Assembly: GCF_039907765.1 (NCBI RefSeq)
Contig: NZ_JARDJI010000002.1
Location: 124,001 to 188,000, forward strand
Direction: 5' to 3'
Length of the DNA stretch: 64,000 nucleotides
From: Aminobacter sp039907765
GTDB taxonomy: Bacteria > Pseudomonadota > Alphaproteobacteria > Rhizobiales > Rhizobiaceae
The position numbers were made by a program, and so were the translations under genes. Positions 17,177-26,113 of this stretch are shown here, one piece after another. A model generated the notes under the pieces. It saw only the letters and a program-made list of their open reading frames with translations. It had not been told where the DNA came from and made no database searches. Position 1 is the stretch's first letter. Each line of letters starts with the position of its first letter.

Positions 17177-20100
17177 ATGCTCGCTCGCCTGTTCGTAATC
17201 GTTGGTGGAATGTTCGTCCTGGTGCTGTTCGCGGCGCTCGTGGGACCGTATTTTGTCGACTGGTCGGGCTACAAGGCCGATTTCGAGCGTCAGGCGAGCG
17301 TGATCCTCGGGCGCAAGGTGACCGTCGAGGGCGAGGTCACGGCCCGCATCCTGCCGTTTCCGTCGGTGACATTTTCCGATGTGATCGTGGGCGACGGTGC
17401 CGAACCGGCGATGACGGTCGAGACCTTCTCGATGGATGCCGAACTCGCCCCGCTGCTCAGCGGCGAGTTTTTCATCTTCGACATGCGGCTGGTGCGCCCG
17501 AAGGCGATCATCGACGTTGCCGCCGATGGCACGGTCGACTGGACGATGAGACCATCGGCGCCGTTCAATGTCAGGCAGATCGCCATCGAAAAGCTGACGG
17601 TCACCGACGGCCAGGTGACTATCCGGCACGCATCCGGCGCGCGCAAACTGGTGCTGTCGGAAATAGATACGGTGGTGTCGGCGCGGGCGCTCACCGGCCC
17701 CTGGCGGATCGACGGTGACTTGCGGGTCGATGGGGTGGCCACACGGCTGACCGCCTCGACGGGTGCGGCGGACGCCGACGGCCGGATGCGGCTCAGGGTA
17801 CGCGCGACGCCGGCAGGCTACGGCTTCGCGCTGGAGAGCGACGGCAATGTCAGCGCGCCTGGCGGGCGGGTGCTCTATGCCGGCGGCTTCGACGTCACGG
17901 CGAGCGGGCCCGACCCCAGGCCGGCCGCGGAGACCCAAAAGGCGAAACCGGAAAAGCCCGCCGATCCCGGATTCAGGCTGAAGGGCCAGTTCGCCCTGGA
18001 CCATGCCAGGCTCGTCGTCGAGGAGTTCCGCTTCGAAACCGGGCCGCTCGACGAGCCTTACACGGCGGATGGCAGTGCCGTAGTCGACCTCGGGGCGGAG
18101 CCGAAGTTTTCGATTACCGCAAAGGGCGCGCAGGTGCGCTTCGACGAGGCCGTCGGCGGCGAACAGGAAGGGGCGGCGCTGTCCGTGTCGCAGCGGCTTT
18201 CGGCACTGGAGCAGGTTCTGGCCGGCCTGCCGAAACCCACCATCCCGGGAACGGTGGAAGTGGACCTGCCGGCGATCGTCACCGGCGACACCACCATACG
18301 CGACGTCAGGCTCTCGGCCGAACCGGGCGATGGCGGCTGGAAGCTGAAGTCGGTGGCGGCGACCCTGCCTGGCCGAACCCGGCTCGAGGCCGACGGCTTC
18401 CTGCGCACCGGCGACGGCTTCGGCTTCGACGGCAACCTCCTGCTGGCGGTGGGCCAGCCGTCGGGCTTCGCGGCGTGGGTGGCCAGGGACGTCGACGAGG
18501 CGGTGCGGCGGCTGCCGGCCGCCGGCTTCAAGGCCAGGGTGGCGCTGACGCGCGAGCAGCAAAGGTTCGACAATGTCGAACTGATCCTCGGCACGGCGAA
18601 ATTCAAGGGCGAGCTGGACAGCCTGCAGCCGGGCGATGCGCGCGCCTCGGTGACCATGAAGCTCGACGGCGGGGAACTCGACGTCGAGGGCCTGCGCGCC
18701 TTCGCCAGCCTGTTCGTGACCGACACGGGCGTCAACCGCTTCGCCGACACGGACCTCGACCTCGCCGTGCGGGCCGGGCCGGTGGGCCTTGCCGGCGTCC
18801 GCGCCGACACGGTCGACACGGCGCTGCGCCTGCGCGAAGGCGTACTCGAGATCGACAGGCTGTCGGTCGGCGGACTGGCTGGCGCCTCGGTGAGCGCCAC
18901 AGGCAGGATCAAGGACTTTCCGGCGGCGCCCACCGGCAATATCGACGCCTCGGTGGTGGCCGTGGACCTCGCACCGCTGGTGCAACTGTCGGCCGCGCAG
19001 CAGCCGGCAAACCGGCTGCTTGCCGGGCTCGCGCGACAGGTGGCGGCAACTCCGGGGCTGCTGGCCGATGCGCGGATCGATGTCGTGGCGAGTGCGGTCG
19101 AGAACGGAGACGGCACGACAGGCGTGGCCTTCAGCGCGCAGGGCGAGGCGGGCGGCTCGGCGCTGCTCGCGACGCTTTCCGCACCGGCGTACTCGGGCGA
19201 CGCGGGGCTGGCGCAGGCGAAGCTCGAGCTTTCCGCCCGCAACGAGGATGCAACCTCGCTGCTGGCGCTAGCCGGCCTGCCGGTGCTGCCGCTGGGATTG
19301 GTCGGCGCCGGCGAGATCGAGGTCAAGGCCGACGGTGCTGCCCGCAGCGGGCTCGACGTGAGCGCGAATTTCAAGGGAGAGGATGTCTCCGCGAGCTTTG
19401 CGGGAAGGGTGGCGCTGCGCCAGGAGGGGCCTAGCCTGAACGGCCGGGCGACGTTGCAGGCGGCCGACATCGAGCCCTGGCTGATGACCTCCGGTGTGTC
19501 GCTTCCCGGCCTGGGAACCGGCACGCGGGTGGAGCTCGCGGCGGACGCCAGCTATGCCGGCGGGCCGCTCGTGCTCGACCGGCTCGACGGGACGGTCAAC
19601 GAAGGAGCGGTGGTGGGCAGCATCGCGGTCGACCTTGCCGACGGCGTGCCGCAGTTCGGCGGTTCGCTGACCCTGGATGAACTCGATCTCACTCGCCTCG
19701 CCGAGATGCTGACCGGCGCGAACGCGCTGGACGGGGGCGACCAGGGCGCCTGGCCGGCGGCGCCATTTGCGCAAAAGTCCACGGCGCCGTTCGGCGCCGA
19801 TCTCGAAATCGTCGCCGCCACGCTTGCGGCCGAGCCGCTGGCCGCGGCCAGCGACGCGGTGCTGGCGCTCAAGCTCGACGGCCAGTCGCTGCGTGTCTCG
19901 GGGCTAAAGGCCAAGCTCTATGGCGGCGACCTCGACGGCCAGGCCGAACTCAAGAACAACGGCGGCACAGCGCTGCTCACCGCGCAACTGAAGCTCGACG
20001 GATCGGATGTGTCGGCGATGCCCGGCCTGGCCGGCCTCGGCGGCAGGGGCGATTTCTCGGCTTCGCTGTCGGCGAGCGGCAAGTCGGTCGGGGGACTGGC

Positions 20101-21130
20101 CGCGTCTCTGTCGGGGTCCGGCACGGCGAGCGTGGACGATATTACGCTGCAAGGCTTCAACCCCGATGCGCTGCCTGCGCTGATTGCGCGCGCCGACGCG
20201 CTCGGCCGCGACATCAATGCCGTGCGGGTGGCCGAGTTCGCGCCGAAGATCGCGGGCGAGGGCAGCTTCGCAGCCGAACGGGCGGAAGTAGCGTTCACGC
20301 TCGCAGGCGGCATATTGCGCGTGCCGCCGATCACGCTGAAGAATTCGGTCGCGAGCATCACGGCCGACCTGCGCGCCGATCTCGGCGGCGGCAAGGTGAG
20401 CGGCAGCGGCAGCATCGCCTATGCGCCCGGCGACGAGGAGGTCGCGGGGACGGAACCAGCGCTGCGCTTCACGATGGAAGGCAAGCCGGGCGCGACGGTT
20501 CGGCGCTTCGACAGCGAGCCGATGGCGCAGTTCCTGACCCAGCGGGCGCTGGAGAAGGAACAGGCCCGGGTCGAGGCGATGCAGTCGGCACTGCTCGAAA
20601 AGCAGCGGCTGCGGCGGGAAACGCGCTATTTCGCCGCGCTGCAGGCAGAGCGGGAGCGCGTTGCCGAGGAGGCCCGGCTGGCCGAGGAAGCGCGCAAACG
20701 AGCCGAGCAGGAGTCCAAGGCCCGCGCCGAAGAAGCGCGCCGCAAGGCGCAGGAAGAGGCGCGCGCCGCGGAAGCCGCGGCCCGGGCGCAGGCCGAGGCG
20801 GAGGCTCACGCGGCCGAGAAAGCGGAGCGGCGGGCGGCAGAAGAGCGGGCTCGCCAGCAGGTGCTGGAGCAGGCCCGGCAGGCCGAGGAAAAAGCCAGGA
20901 TCGAGGCCGAGGACAAGGCGCGGCGCGAGGCCGAAGACAGGGCGCGGCGCCAGGCCGAACAGCAGCCAGCGCCCCCCGCGATCGAGCGGGCGCCGCTGCC
21001 GGAGGTCCGGCCGCTCGACCTGCCCGACGCGGCCGTGCCCACCGATCCGGCCGCGCCGCCGGTGCTACCGAAGAAGAAGCTCGAACCGCAGACCATCGAA
21101 GAGTTCTTCAAATCGCTGGAGAGCCAGTAG
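17177..21130 (+). CDS. Very large AsmA family protein with C-terminal coiled coil
   Basis: The 1317-residue AsmA-like protein is anchored in the inner membrane by one N-terminal segment (about residues 3-24, ARLFVIVGGMFVLVLFAALVG) with a long periplasmic body. The AsmA signature runs from WSGYKADFERQASVILGRKVTVEGEVTARILPFPSVTF. Family members bridge the envelope and are linked to phospholipid transport and outer-membrane assembly. The C-terminal 250 residues differ from usual AsmA: from about residue 1110 there is a highly charged Ala/Glu/Arg coiled coil, then a Pro-rich segment and EEFFKSLESQ. I chose ATG 17177 (MLARLF); an ATG at 17141 would add 12 residues. Confidence 0.88.
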   Translation: MLARLFVIVGGMFVLVLFAALVGPYFVDWSGYKADFERQASVILGRKVTVEGEVTARILPFPSVTFSDVIVGDGAEPAMTVETFSMDAELAPLLSGEFFIFDMRLVRPKAIIDVAADGTVDWTMRPSAPFNVRQIAIEKLTVTDGQVTIRHASGARKLVLSEIDTVVSARALTGPWRIDGDLRVDGVATRLTASTGAADADGRMRLRVRATPAGYGFALESDGNVSAPGGRVLYAGGFDVTASGPDPRPAAETQKAKPEKPADPGFRLKGQFALDHARLVVEEFRFETGPLDEPYTADGSAVVDLGAEPKFSITAKGAQVRFDEAVGGEQEGAALSVSQRLSALEQVLAGLPKPTIPGTVEVDLPAIVTGDTTIRDVRLSAEPGDGGWKLKSVAATLPGRTRLEADGFLRTGDGFGFDGNLLLAVGQPSGFAAWVARDVDEAVRRLPAAGFKARVALTREQQRFDNVELILGTAKFKGELDSLQPGDARASVTMKLDGGELDVEGLRAFASLFVTDTGVNRFADTDLDLAVRAGPVGLAGVRADTVDTALRLREGVLEIDRLSVGGLAGASVSATGRIKDFPAAPTGNIDASVVAVDLAPLVQLSAAQQPANRLLAGLARQVAATPGLLADARIDVVASAVENGDGTTGVAFSAQGEAGGSALLATLSAPAYSGDAGLAQAKLELSARNEDATSLLALAGLPVLPLGLVGAGEIEVKADGAARSGLDVSANFKGEDVSASFAGRVALRQEGPSLNGRATLQAADIEPWLMTSGVSLPGLGTGTRVELAADASYAGGPLVLDRLDGTVNEGAVVGSIAVDLADGVPQFGGSLTLDELDLTRLAEMLTGANALDGGDQGAWPAAPFAQKSTAPFGADLEIVAATLAAEPLAAASDAVLALKLDGQSLRVSGLKAKLYGGDLDGQAELKNNGGTALLTAQLKLDGSDVSAMPGLAGLGGRGDFSASLSASGKSVGGLAASLSGSGTASVDDITLQGFNPDALPALIARADALGRDINAVRVAEFAPKIAGEGSFAAERAEVAFTLAGGILRVPPITLKNSVASITADLRADLGGGKVSGSGSIAYAPGDEEVAGTEPALRFTMEGKPGATVRRFDSEPMAQFLTQRALEKEQARVEAMQSALLEKQRLRRETRYFAALQAERERVAEEARLAEEARKRAEQESKARAEEARRKAQEEARAAEAAARAQAEAEAHAAEKAERRAAEERARQQVLEQARQAEEKARIEAEDKARREAEDRARRQAEQQPAPPAIERAPLPEVRPLDLPDAAVPTDPAAPPVLPKKKLEPQTIEEFFKSLESQ

Positions 21131-21142
21131 CGGCAGCGCCCG

Positions 21143-21379
21143 CTACTTGCCAGGCGCGTGGGCGGCGGCGCGCTTTGCTTCTTCCAGTACGAACAGCCTG
21201 AGCGCAGAGGACAGGTTGGCCTCGCGCGGGCGCCGGTCGTCGACTTCGGCGATCAGCGCGGCGAGGGCCATGCCGCGCGCCGCCGCGATGGCGACGAGAT
21301 CGTCATGGAAGGGCTTTTCGAGCGAATAGCTGGTGCGATGCCCGCGGATGGTCACCGAGCGTTTTTCGACCAGACTCAC
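21143..21379 (-). CDS. Ribbon-helix-helix domain protein
   Basis: This is a 78-residue protein. RSVTIRGHRTSYSLEKPFHDDLVAIAAARGMALAALIAEVD is the pattern of the RHH_4 family common in alphaproteobacteria, a small DNA-binding fold. It overlaps the upstream DUF4169 gene by four bases (ATGA), so they are co-translated. Target genes are unknown. Confidence 0.88.
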   Translation of the reverse strand: MSLVEKRSVTIRGHRTSYSLEKPFHDDLVAIAAARGMALAALIAEVDDRRPREANLSSALRLFVLEEAKRAAAHAPGK

Positions 21380-21573
21380 CGGTCCGGCTTTTCAGCGGAG
21401 GGGTCGCGGCGGTGGCCGTCGATGAACTTGCCGGCGCGGTCGGCTTCAAGCAGGTCTCGTTGCCTTTCGGCCTTGGTTCGTCCGTGAAGCGCACGATTCT
21501 GCTCGGCGGTTGCCTCCCGCTCGCTGCGCGCCTTCTGCTTCCTGAACTGCCTGAGATTGACGATGTCGGCCAT
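21376..21573 (-). CDS. DUF4169 family protein
   Basis: The 65-residue, strongly basic protein begins MADIVNLRQFRKQKARSERE and continues AEQNRALHGRTKAERQRD, the defining pattern of DUF4169. It is probably a single long helix. It is coupled to the RHH gene downstream and 18 bases after sspB. This sspB-DUF4169-RHH order looks conserved in rhizobia. Function is unknown. Confidence 0.9.
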   Translation of the reverse strand: MADIVNLRQFRKQKARSEREATAEQNRALHGRTKAERQRDLLEADRAGKFIDGHRRDPSAEKPDR

Positions 21574-21591
21574 GGCCTCCTCGTCCGATCG

Positions 21592-22125
21592 CTACTTCTT
21601 GCGGAATGCGTCGAGCGAGACCACGTCGGCGCTCTTGGCGGGCGATGCCTCGTCCTGAGCTTCCTTGGCTTCGGAATCCGCGGCCTTTTTCCTCGAAGCG
21701 GGCTTGTGCTCGGCCGGCTTGGAGATGGCAACCGGCTCGGGAGCCGGAGTTTCGTCGTCCGCAGCCTCGGTCTTGACCTCGAACTCGAGTTCGAAATTGA
21801 CCGAAGGGTCGTAGAAACCGCGCACGGCGGAGAACGGAATCTCGAGCTTTTCCGGCACGTCGGAGAAGGAAAGGCCGACCTCGAAGCCGGTGTCGGTGAC
21901 CTTCAGGTCCCAGTACTGGAACTGGATGACGATGGTCATCTGCTCCGGATAGCGCTCGCGCAGGCGGCTCGATATGCGCACGCCCGGTGCGCCGGTCATG
22001 AAGGTGATGAAGAAATGGTGATTTCCCGGGAGGCCCGTGCGCGCGACTTCCGCCAGGACTTTGCGCATGACGCCGCGCAGTGCCTCCTGGGCGAGAATGT
22101 CGTAGCGAATCTGATCTTCGGCCAT
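21592..22125 (-). CDS. sspB: ClpXP adaptor protein SspB (alphaproteobacterial type)
   Basis: SspB tethers ssrA-tagged proteins to the ClpXP protease. The product has 177 residues. The substrate-binding body starts with IRYDILAQEALRGVMRKVLAEV and includes HHFFITFMTGAPGVRIS. A disordered Ala/Glu/Lys-rich linker of about 50 residues follows, and the last residues, SADVVSLDAFRKK, are the ClpX-binding tail. The tmRNA gene that makes the tags lies 3 kb away on the same strand. Confidence 0.93.
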   Translation of the reverse strand: MAEDQIRYDILAQEALRGVMRKVLAEVARTGLPGNHHFFITFMTGAPGVRISSRLRERYPEQMTIVIQFQYWDLKVTDTGFEVGLSFSDVPEKLEIPFSAVRGFYDPSVNFELEFEVKTEAADDETPAPEPVAISKPAEHKPASRKKAADSEAKEAQDEASPAKSADVVSLDAFRKK

Positions 22126-22217
22126 ATGTCGGTGCGGGGGTCCGAGTGAATCGTCCCCTTACCTGTAATCAAGCTTGAGGCTGTCGTAAACCAGATATAG
22201 CGCCTTATTGGGGTTGC

Positions 22218-22877
22218 TCAGGTCGTGTTCCGACGCGCCTTGCCGAAGGCGCGGAGGAAGGTGCGCACCGCGTTGGTCGCGGCCTGCCGCAACTGCTCTT
22301 CCGAAAGCGTGTCGCCGAAGATCATCGCCATCTGCAGGTCGGCATTGACGAGGGCCAGGAACTGACGCGCAGCGACGTCCGGATCGTCGATTTCCAGCCA
22401 GCCGGCATGCGCAAGCCGGGCAAAGCGCGCGGCAAGTGCCGCCCAGGTCTTGGCCGGACCGTGCTCGCGCCAGCCGGCGAAGAGTTCCGGATAACGAGAG
22501 CCCTCGGCCTGCAGCAGCTTGCGCAGGAACTTTCCGTCGCGATTGCACATGCAGTTCTGGTTGAGCCGCACGGCGAAGGCGACCAGTTCCGCCTCCAGAT
22601 CGACCGGCTTGTCGGGGAAGGTGGCGAGTGTTTCGAAGACGCCGGCACTCATGCGCTCGGTGATCTCTCGAACGACGGCGACGAGCAGATTCTCCTTGTC
22701 GCCGTGGTGATTGTAGACGGTCTGGCGCGACACGCCCGCCTCGGCTGCGATGAGGTCGATGTTGGCGCCGGCGAAACCTTCGCGACAGAAGACGGATGCG
22801 GCAGCGTCGATGATCGAGTGCCGCTTGGCGCTGTGGCTGCGGTGGACGGAAATGTCAGGAGTGTCGGCGAGTGTCAT
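22218..22877 (-). CDS. TetR family regulator divergent from exporter gene
   Basis: The 219-residue repressor has an N-terminal helix-turn-helix: AASVFCREGFAGANIDLIAAEAGVSRQTVYNHHGDKENLL (about residues 27-66). The C-terminal ligand domain is TetR_C-like. It lies divergent from a Bcr/CflA exporter across a 165-base gap that contains a near-perfect 18-base palindrome, so it probably represses the exporter and itself. The inducer is unknown. Confidence 0.92.
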   Translation of the reverse strand: MTLADTPDISVHRSHSAKRHSIIDAAASVFCREGFAGANIDLIAAEAGVSRQTVYNHHGDKENLLVAVVREITERMSAGVFETLATFPDKPVDLEAELVAFAVRLNQNCMCNRDGKFLRKLLQAEGSRYPELFAGWREHGPAKTWAALAARFARLAHAGWLEIDDPDVAARQFLALVNADLQMAMIFGDTLSEEQLRQAATNAVRTFLRAFGKARRNTT

Positions 22878-22906
22878 GGATTTTTTATATACGCCTGATT
22901 GACGAT

Positions 22907-22924
22907 TTGGACAAGTCTGTCTAA
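22907..22924. promoter_or_regulatory. Candidate TetR operator between tetR and bcr-type exporter
   Basis: TTGGACAAGTCTGTCTAA is an inverted repeat (TTGGACA / TGTCTAA, one mismatch, four-base centre) 30 bases upstream of the TetR start. Size and position suit a TetR dimer site that would control both divergent genes. It is inferred from symmetry only. Confidence 0.5.
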
Positions 22925-23042
22925 AAATATGTACTCAATCTGGTGTTTCGGTTCGAGAGGAGTCGGAATCACTGATTGTCGAACGTCATTGGATTGCGCG
23001 TCGCGGCAACCGCGACCGAAACCAGACCGAAAGAATCACGCC

Positions 23043-24248
23043 ATGACACCTCAATTCCTCCGCGTAGCGGTCGTGCTCGGCCTTTTGTCGGCCATCGGAC
23101 CGTTCGCCATCGACATGTATCTTCCGGCGCTGCCCTCGATCGGCGCCGATCTCAACGCCGGCACCGCCGCCGTGCAGATGAGCCTTCTGGTGTTCTTCCT
23201 GTCCATGGGGCTGGCGCAGATCGTGGTTGGCCCGATCTCAGACATGATCGGCCGCAAGGCGCCGCTCTATCTGGGGCTGGGACTGTTCGCCGTCGGCGGC
23301 GTCGGCGCGGCACTCGCGCCCGACGTCGAATGGCTGATCGGCTTCCGCTTCCTGCAGGGGCTGGGCGCGTCGGCGGGCATGGTTGTGCCGCGCGCCGTGG
23401 TGCGCGACCTGCACACCGGCACGGAAGCCGCCCGACTGATGTCGCTGCTGATGCTGGTGTTCAGCGTCTCGCCCATCCTGGCGCCACTGACCGGCAGCCT
23501 GGTGATCGAAAGCTTCGGCTGGCGCGCCGTGTTCTGGACCGTCACGGGCGCCGCCGTGCTGGCGGTGATCCTGCTCGCGACCTCGCTGAACGAGACGCGT
23601 CCGGCCGAACATCGCGCCGAAAGCTCGATCCGCAGTGCGCTCGTCGGCTACCGCTTCCTGCTCGGCGACCGCAACTTCCTCGGCCTCACTTTCATCGGCG
23701 GCTTCGGCATCGCCAGCTTCTTCGTCTATCTCGCCAACTCGTCCTTCATCCTGATCGACCATTTCGGACTGTCGCCGTCGGTCTACAGCGTGTTCTTCTC
23801 GATCAACGCGGTGGCCTTCATCGGCATGTCGCAACTGACCGGTCTGCTGACCGAGCGGTTCGGGCTGACGCGGGTGGTGCGGGTCGCGGTCGTTGGCTAC
23901 GCCACGACGATGGTGGTGCTGCTCGCCGTCTTCGCCTCGGGCGTCGACCGCCTCGACGTGCTGGCGACGCTGTTGTTCATCGGCTACGGCTTCCTCGGCC
24001 TCGTCATCCCGACCACGTCGGTGCTGGCGATGGAAGAGCACGGCGAGATCGCCGGCACTGCCTCGGCGCTGATGGGCACGCTGCATTTCGCCACCGGTGC
24101 GGTCGCCATGGCCATCGCCGGCCTGTTCTTCGACGGCACGCCGCTGCCGATGGTCTTCGGCATCACCATCTCGGCCGTGATCGCCTTCGTGCTGGCCCAG
24201 GTGACGCTGGGACGCGGCCGGGAAGTGGCCGAAGTGCCAGCGGAATGA
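23043..24248 (+). CDS. MFS drug exporter, Bcr/CflA family
   Basis: This 401-residue inner-membrane drug:proton antiporter has about 12 membrane segments. The opening LGLLSAIGPFAIDMYLPALPSIGADL and the loop motif GPISDMIGRKAPLYLGL are characteristic of Bcr/CflA (TIGR00710-like) exporters; GLGASAGMVVPRAVVRDL is also family-typical. ATG 23043 was chosen; the frame is open upstream to 22899. It is likely repressed by the divergent TetR gene. A strong hairpin terminator lies directly downstream. Confidence 0.93.
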   Translation: MTPQFLRVAVVLGLLSAIGPFAIDMYLPALPSIGADLNAGTAAVQMSLLVFFLSMGLAQIVVGPISDMIGRKAPLYLGLGLFAVGGVGAALAPDVEWLIGFRFLQGLGASAGMVVPRAVVRDLHTGTEAARLMSLLMLVFSVSPILAPLTGSLVIESFGWRAVFWTVTGAAVLAVILLATSLNETRPAEHRAESSIRSALVGYRFLLGDRNFLGLTFIGGFGIASFFVYLANSSFILIDHFGLSPSVYSVFFSINAVAFIGMSQLTGLLTERFGLTRVVRVAVVGYATTMVVLLAVFASGVDRLDVLATLLFIGYGFLGLVIPTTSVLAMEEHGEIAGTASALMGTLHFATGAVAMAIAGLFFDGTPLPMVFGITISAVIAFVLAQVTLGRGREVAEVPAE

Positions 24249-24253
24249 CACCG

Positions 24254-24282
24254 TGCGGCCGGGCCCTTGCCCGGCCGCATTT
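24254..24282 (+). terminator. Terminator of the Bcr-type exporter gene
   Basis: A perfect 11-bp stem TGCGGCCGGGC / GCCCGGCCGCA with loop CCTT is followed by a short T-tract, six bases after the stop codon. This is a convincing intrinsic terminator despite the short T-run. Confidence 0.75.
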
Positions 24283-24410
24283 CCGGCGAAGCGCCTCCAA
24301 GCGACATGCTTGCCTGAGCCGGACCAAACGCCGCCATTCGGCCGCTCCAACTGTCTTTTGCAGCCGAATTTGTGCGACGCCAGACGATCCCGTCCGGCTG
24401 CAAGACGCTC

Positions 24411-24956
24411 CTACTCGACACGATCCAGCACGAACCGCAGGCGCTCTGCGACGGGCAGCCTGGGAACCTCGACGAGTTCATGGCCATAGCCGGCGTAGGT
24501 CACGACCATGCTGGCATGGGTGCGGCGGGCCTCGTCTTCATCCTGCCTTCTTTCGCTGTCCCGGGCGAAGATTTCGGGCCAATGCGGCAGGATGAACACC
24601 GTTTTGGCGTAGCGATAGCCGCGGGCGGCTTGCTCGACATGGGCCGGCACCGGCAGGCCCCCGAGACGCAGGTAGCCAACGACATCGGGCACGCCGCGGT
24701 CGAAGAAAACGGGACCGGGCAGTGCGGAGGCCATGGCGTGCGAGCGCATTTCCCAACTCAGCATCAGCTCGGCAAAGAGGGCGGGATCGCGCCAGGGCAG
24801 GGCGGGGCCGTCGATCGCCATCTGATCGCGGATGATGCCCCGGCCAGCCTCGGACGTGGTGGAATGGCCGGCGGTGGCGAGGGCGTCGATCAGCGTCGTC
24901 TTGCCCGAGCCGGGGCCGCCGGTGAGTACGTGGAATCGATCGGTGTCCGGGATCAA
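24411..24956 (-). CDS. P-loop ATPase/kinase-like protein (AAA_28 type)
   Basis: The 181-residue protein has Walker A GGPGSGKTT near the N-terminus (residues 13-21), SEAGRGIIRDQ shortly after, FFDRGVPDVVGYLRL in the middle and a YRYAKTVFILPHWPEIFARDSERRQ lid-like segment. That set matches the AAA_28 group of predicted nucleotide-binding proteins, which resemble small-molecule kinases. Substrate is unknown. It converges with the exporter gene, and its upstream side faces the 3' end of ssrA. Confidence 0.85.
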   Translation of the reverse strand: MIPDTDRFHVLTGGPGSGKTTLIDALATAGHSTTSEAGRGIIRDQMAIDGPALPWRDPALFAELMLSWEMRSHAMASALPGPVFFDRGVPDVVGYLRLGGLPVPAHVEQAARGYRYAKTVFILPHWPEIFARDSERRQDEDEARRTHASMVVTYAGYGHELVEVPRLPVAERLRFVLDRVE

Positions 24957-25084
24957 GAGGGGTCTCCGAAAAGAGCGGGACCGGCCATGCGCAGGCAGGC
25001 TGACGCCGCCGGATGAATGCCGGCAACGGAAAGCCAGCGAAGGCCGGCGAAATGCAGATTGGGGAAGCGGCTGGGGGGAGAAGT

Positions 25085-25400
25085 GGAGGTTTCTGTTGCC
25101 AGGTACCTCCGAACCCCGCCTAGAAGTGCGAACCGCTAGGACTTGATTTGAAGCTATCGCGCCGCATTAAGCAGCGAGACGTGCTTCCGCATAGTTGTCG
25201 TTGGCAACTATAAGTTTAGCCCGATAACGGTGGTACAATGCCGGGCAAAAGTCCGATCTTTACACCCTCGTCGATCCTATTTCGCCCCCAGCAAAAACCG
25301 TCGCAGTCGGACGGCGGCTTTTGGTGGAGGCGCCGGGTACCGCCCCCGGGTCCGAATGGCTTATTTCATCGGCCGTTTATCGCCATAGTCAGTCGAGCTG
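25085..25400 (-). ncRNA. ssrA: tmRNA, circularly permuted two-piece form
   Basis: The permuted alphaproteobacterial tmRNA gene reads on the minus strand. The acceptor piece comes first (about 25390 to 25322): it contains a T-arm-like hairpin and ends CGCCTCC-A-CCA. After a 32-base spacer, the coding piece starts at 25289 with GGGGGCGAAATAGGATCGAC, the classical tmRNA 5' end. GGGGGCG pairs with CGCCTCC of the other piece to rebuild the acceptor stem. The tag frame is at 25205-25167. A GGAGGT...ACCTCC stem at about 25112-25087 marks the last pseudoknot. A TATATT -10-like box (25414-25409) lies just upstream. Exact processed ends are estimates. Confidence 0.93.
25167..25205 (-). other. tmRNA tag reading frame
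   Basis: On the minus strand the frame reads GCC resume codon then a 12-residue tag ANDNYAEARLAA and TAA. The LAA end is the ClpXP degron, and the AND-N-Y start is the SspB-recognised part seen across alphaproteobacteria. Confidence 0.93.
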
Positions 25401-25611
25401 ACGGGGCGAATATAGGGAGGCTCGGCGCAAAAGGGAAGGGCGGAACCGCAGGCCGACCGCTCCATCCGCAACCGATTTGTGGTCCACGCGAACAGGCGGG
25501 GTTGACTCGCGCCATGCGCGAAACGAAGCTCGCGACCCGCCGCAAGGCATGGCCAGCGGCGAACTTCGGGGGGCATCCGAACAGAAGTCAACCGCCTAGG
25601 AGGGGACTTAC

Positions 25612-25923
25612 ATGACCGACTACCTTGCAGACGTGAAGAAGTACGACGCCGGCGCCAAGGACGAGGCGGTGAGCAAGATCGTCAAGCACCTGGGAATTGC
25701 ACTGCGCAACCGCGATTCGTCGCTCGTCTCCTGCACCGACCAGAAGGAACTGGACCGGGTGAAGGCCGGCTGGGTCGCCAAGAAGCTCGGCGTCGAGGAC
25801 GCCAACAAGGCCGACGGCGCGCTGGAGAAGGTCTGCAAGGCGATGTCGGCGGACAACACCAAGAGCCGCGTCACCTTCTACTATCTGGTGGCCAAGGAAC
25901 TCGGGAAGCTCGGCGCGCTCTGA
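25612..25923 (+). CDS. DUF2853 family protein
   Basis: This is a 103-residue soluble protein starting MTDYLADVKKYDAGAKDEAVSKIVKHL, the DUF2853 pattern. It is small, Lys/Asp-rich and predicted mostly helical; function is unknown. A very strong AGGAGGGG site precedes the ATG. It is divergent from ssrA. The next gene, thyA, is 190 bases downstream. Confidence 0.88.
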   Translation: MTDYLADVKKYDAGAKDEAVSKIVKHLGIALRNRDSSLVSCTDQKELDRVKAGWVAKKLGVEDANKADGALEKVCKAMSADNTKSRVTFYYLVAKELGKLGAL

Positions 25924-26113
25924 GCGCCGGGGAGACCGCAGGCCTTCGCCTGATCCGGCGACGCGGGCAGTCAGGCAGCAATGCCGGTGTCCGGTCGCCG
26001 AAGCGGCATGGGGCCGGCTACGGCGGGCGCGGCTGGGGAAACGACGCGGGGTTCGTTTCCTCCAGCGCCTTTGGCAGCTATGATCGGGCGCTACACGAAT
26101 CGAGCCCCGACCG

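Noticed and set aside
22159..22548. Minus-strand frame ending NPNKALYLVYDSLKLDYR next to the TetR gene
   Set aside because: The end reads well, but the frame overlaps TetR out of phase, has no ribosome site and no independent support.
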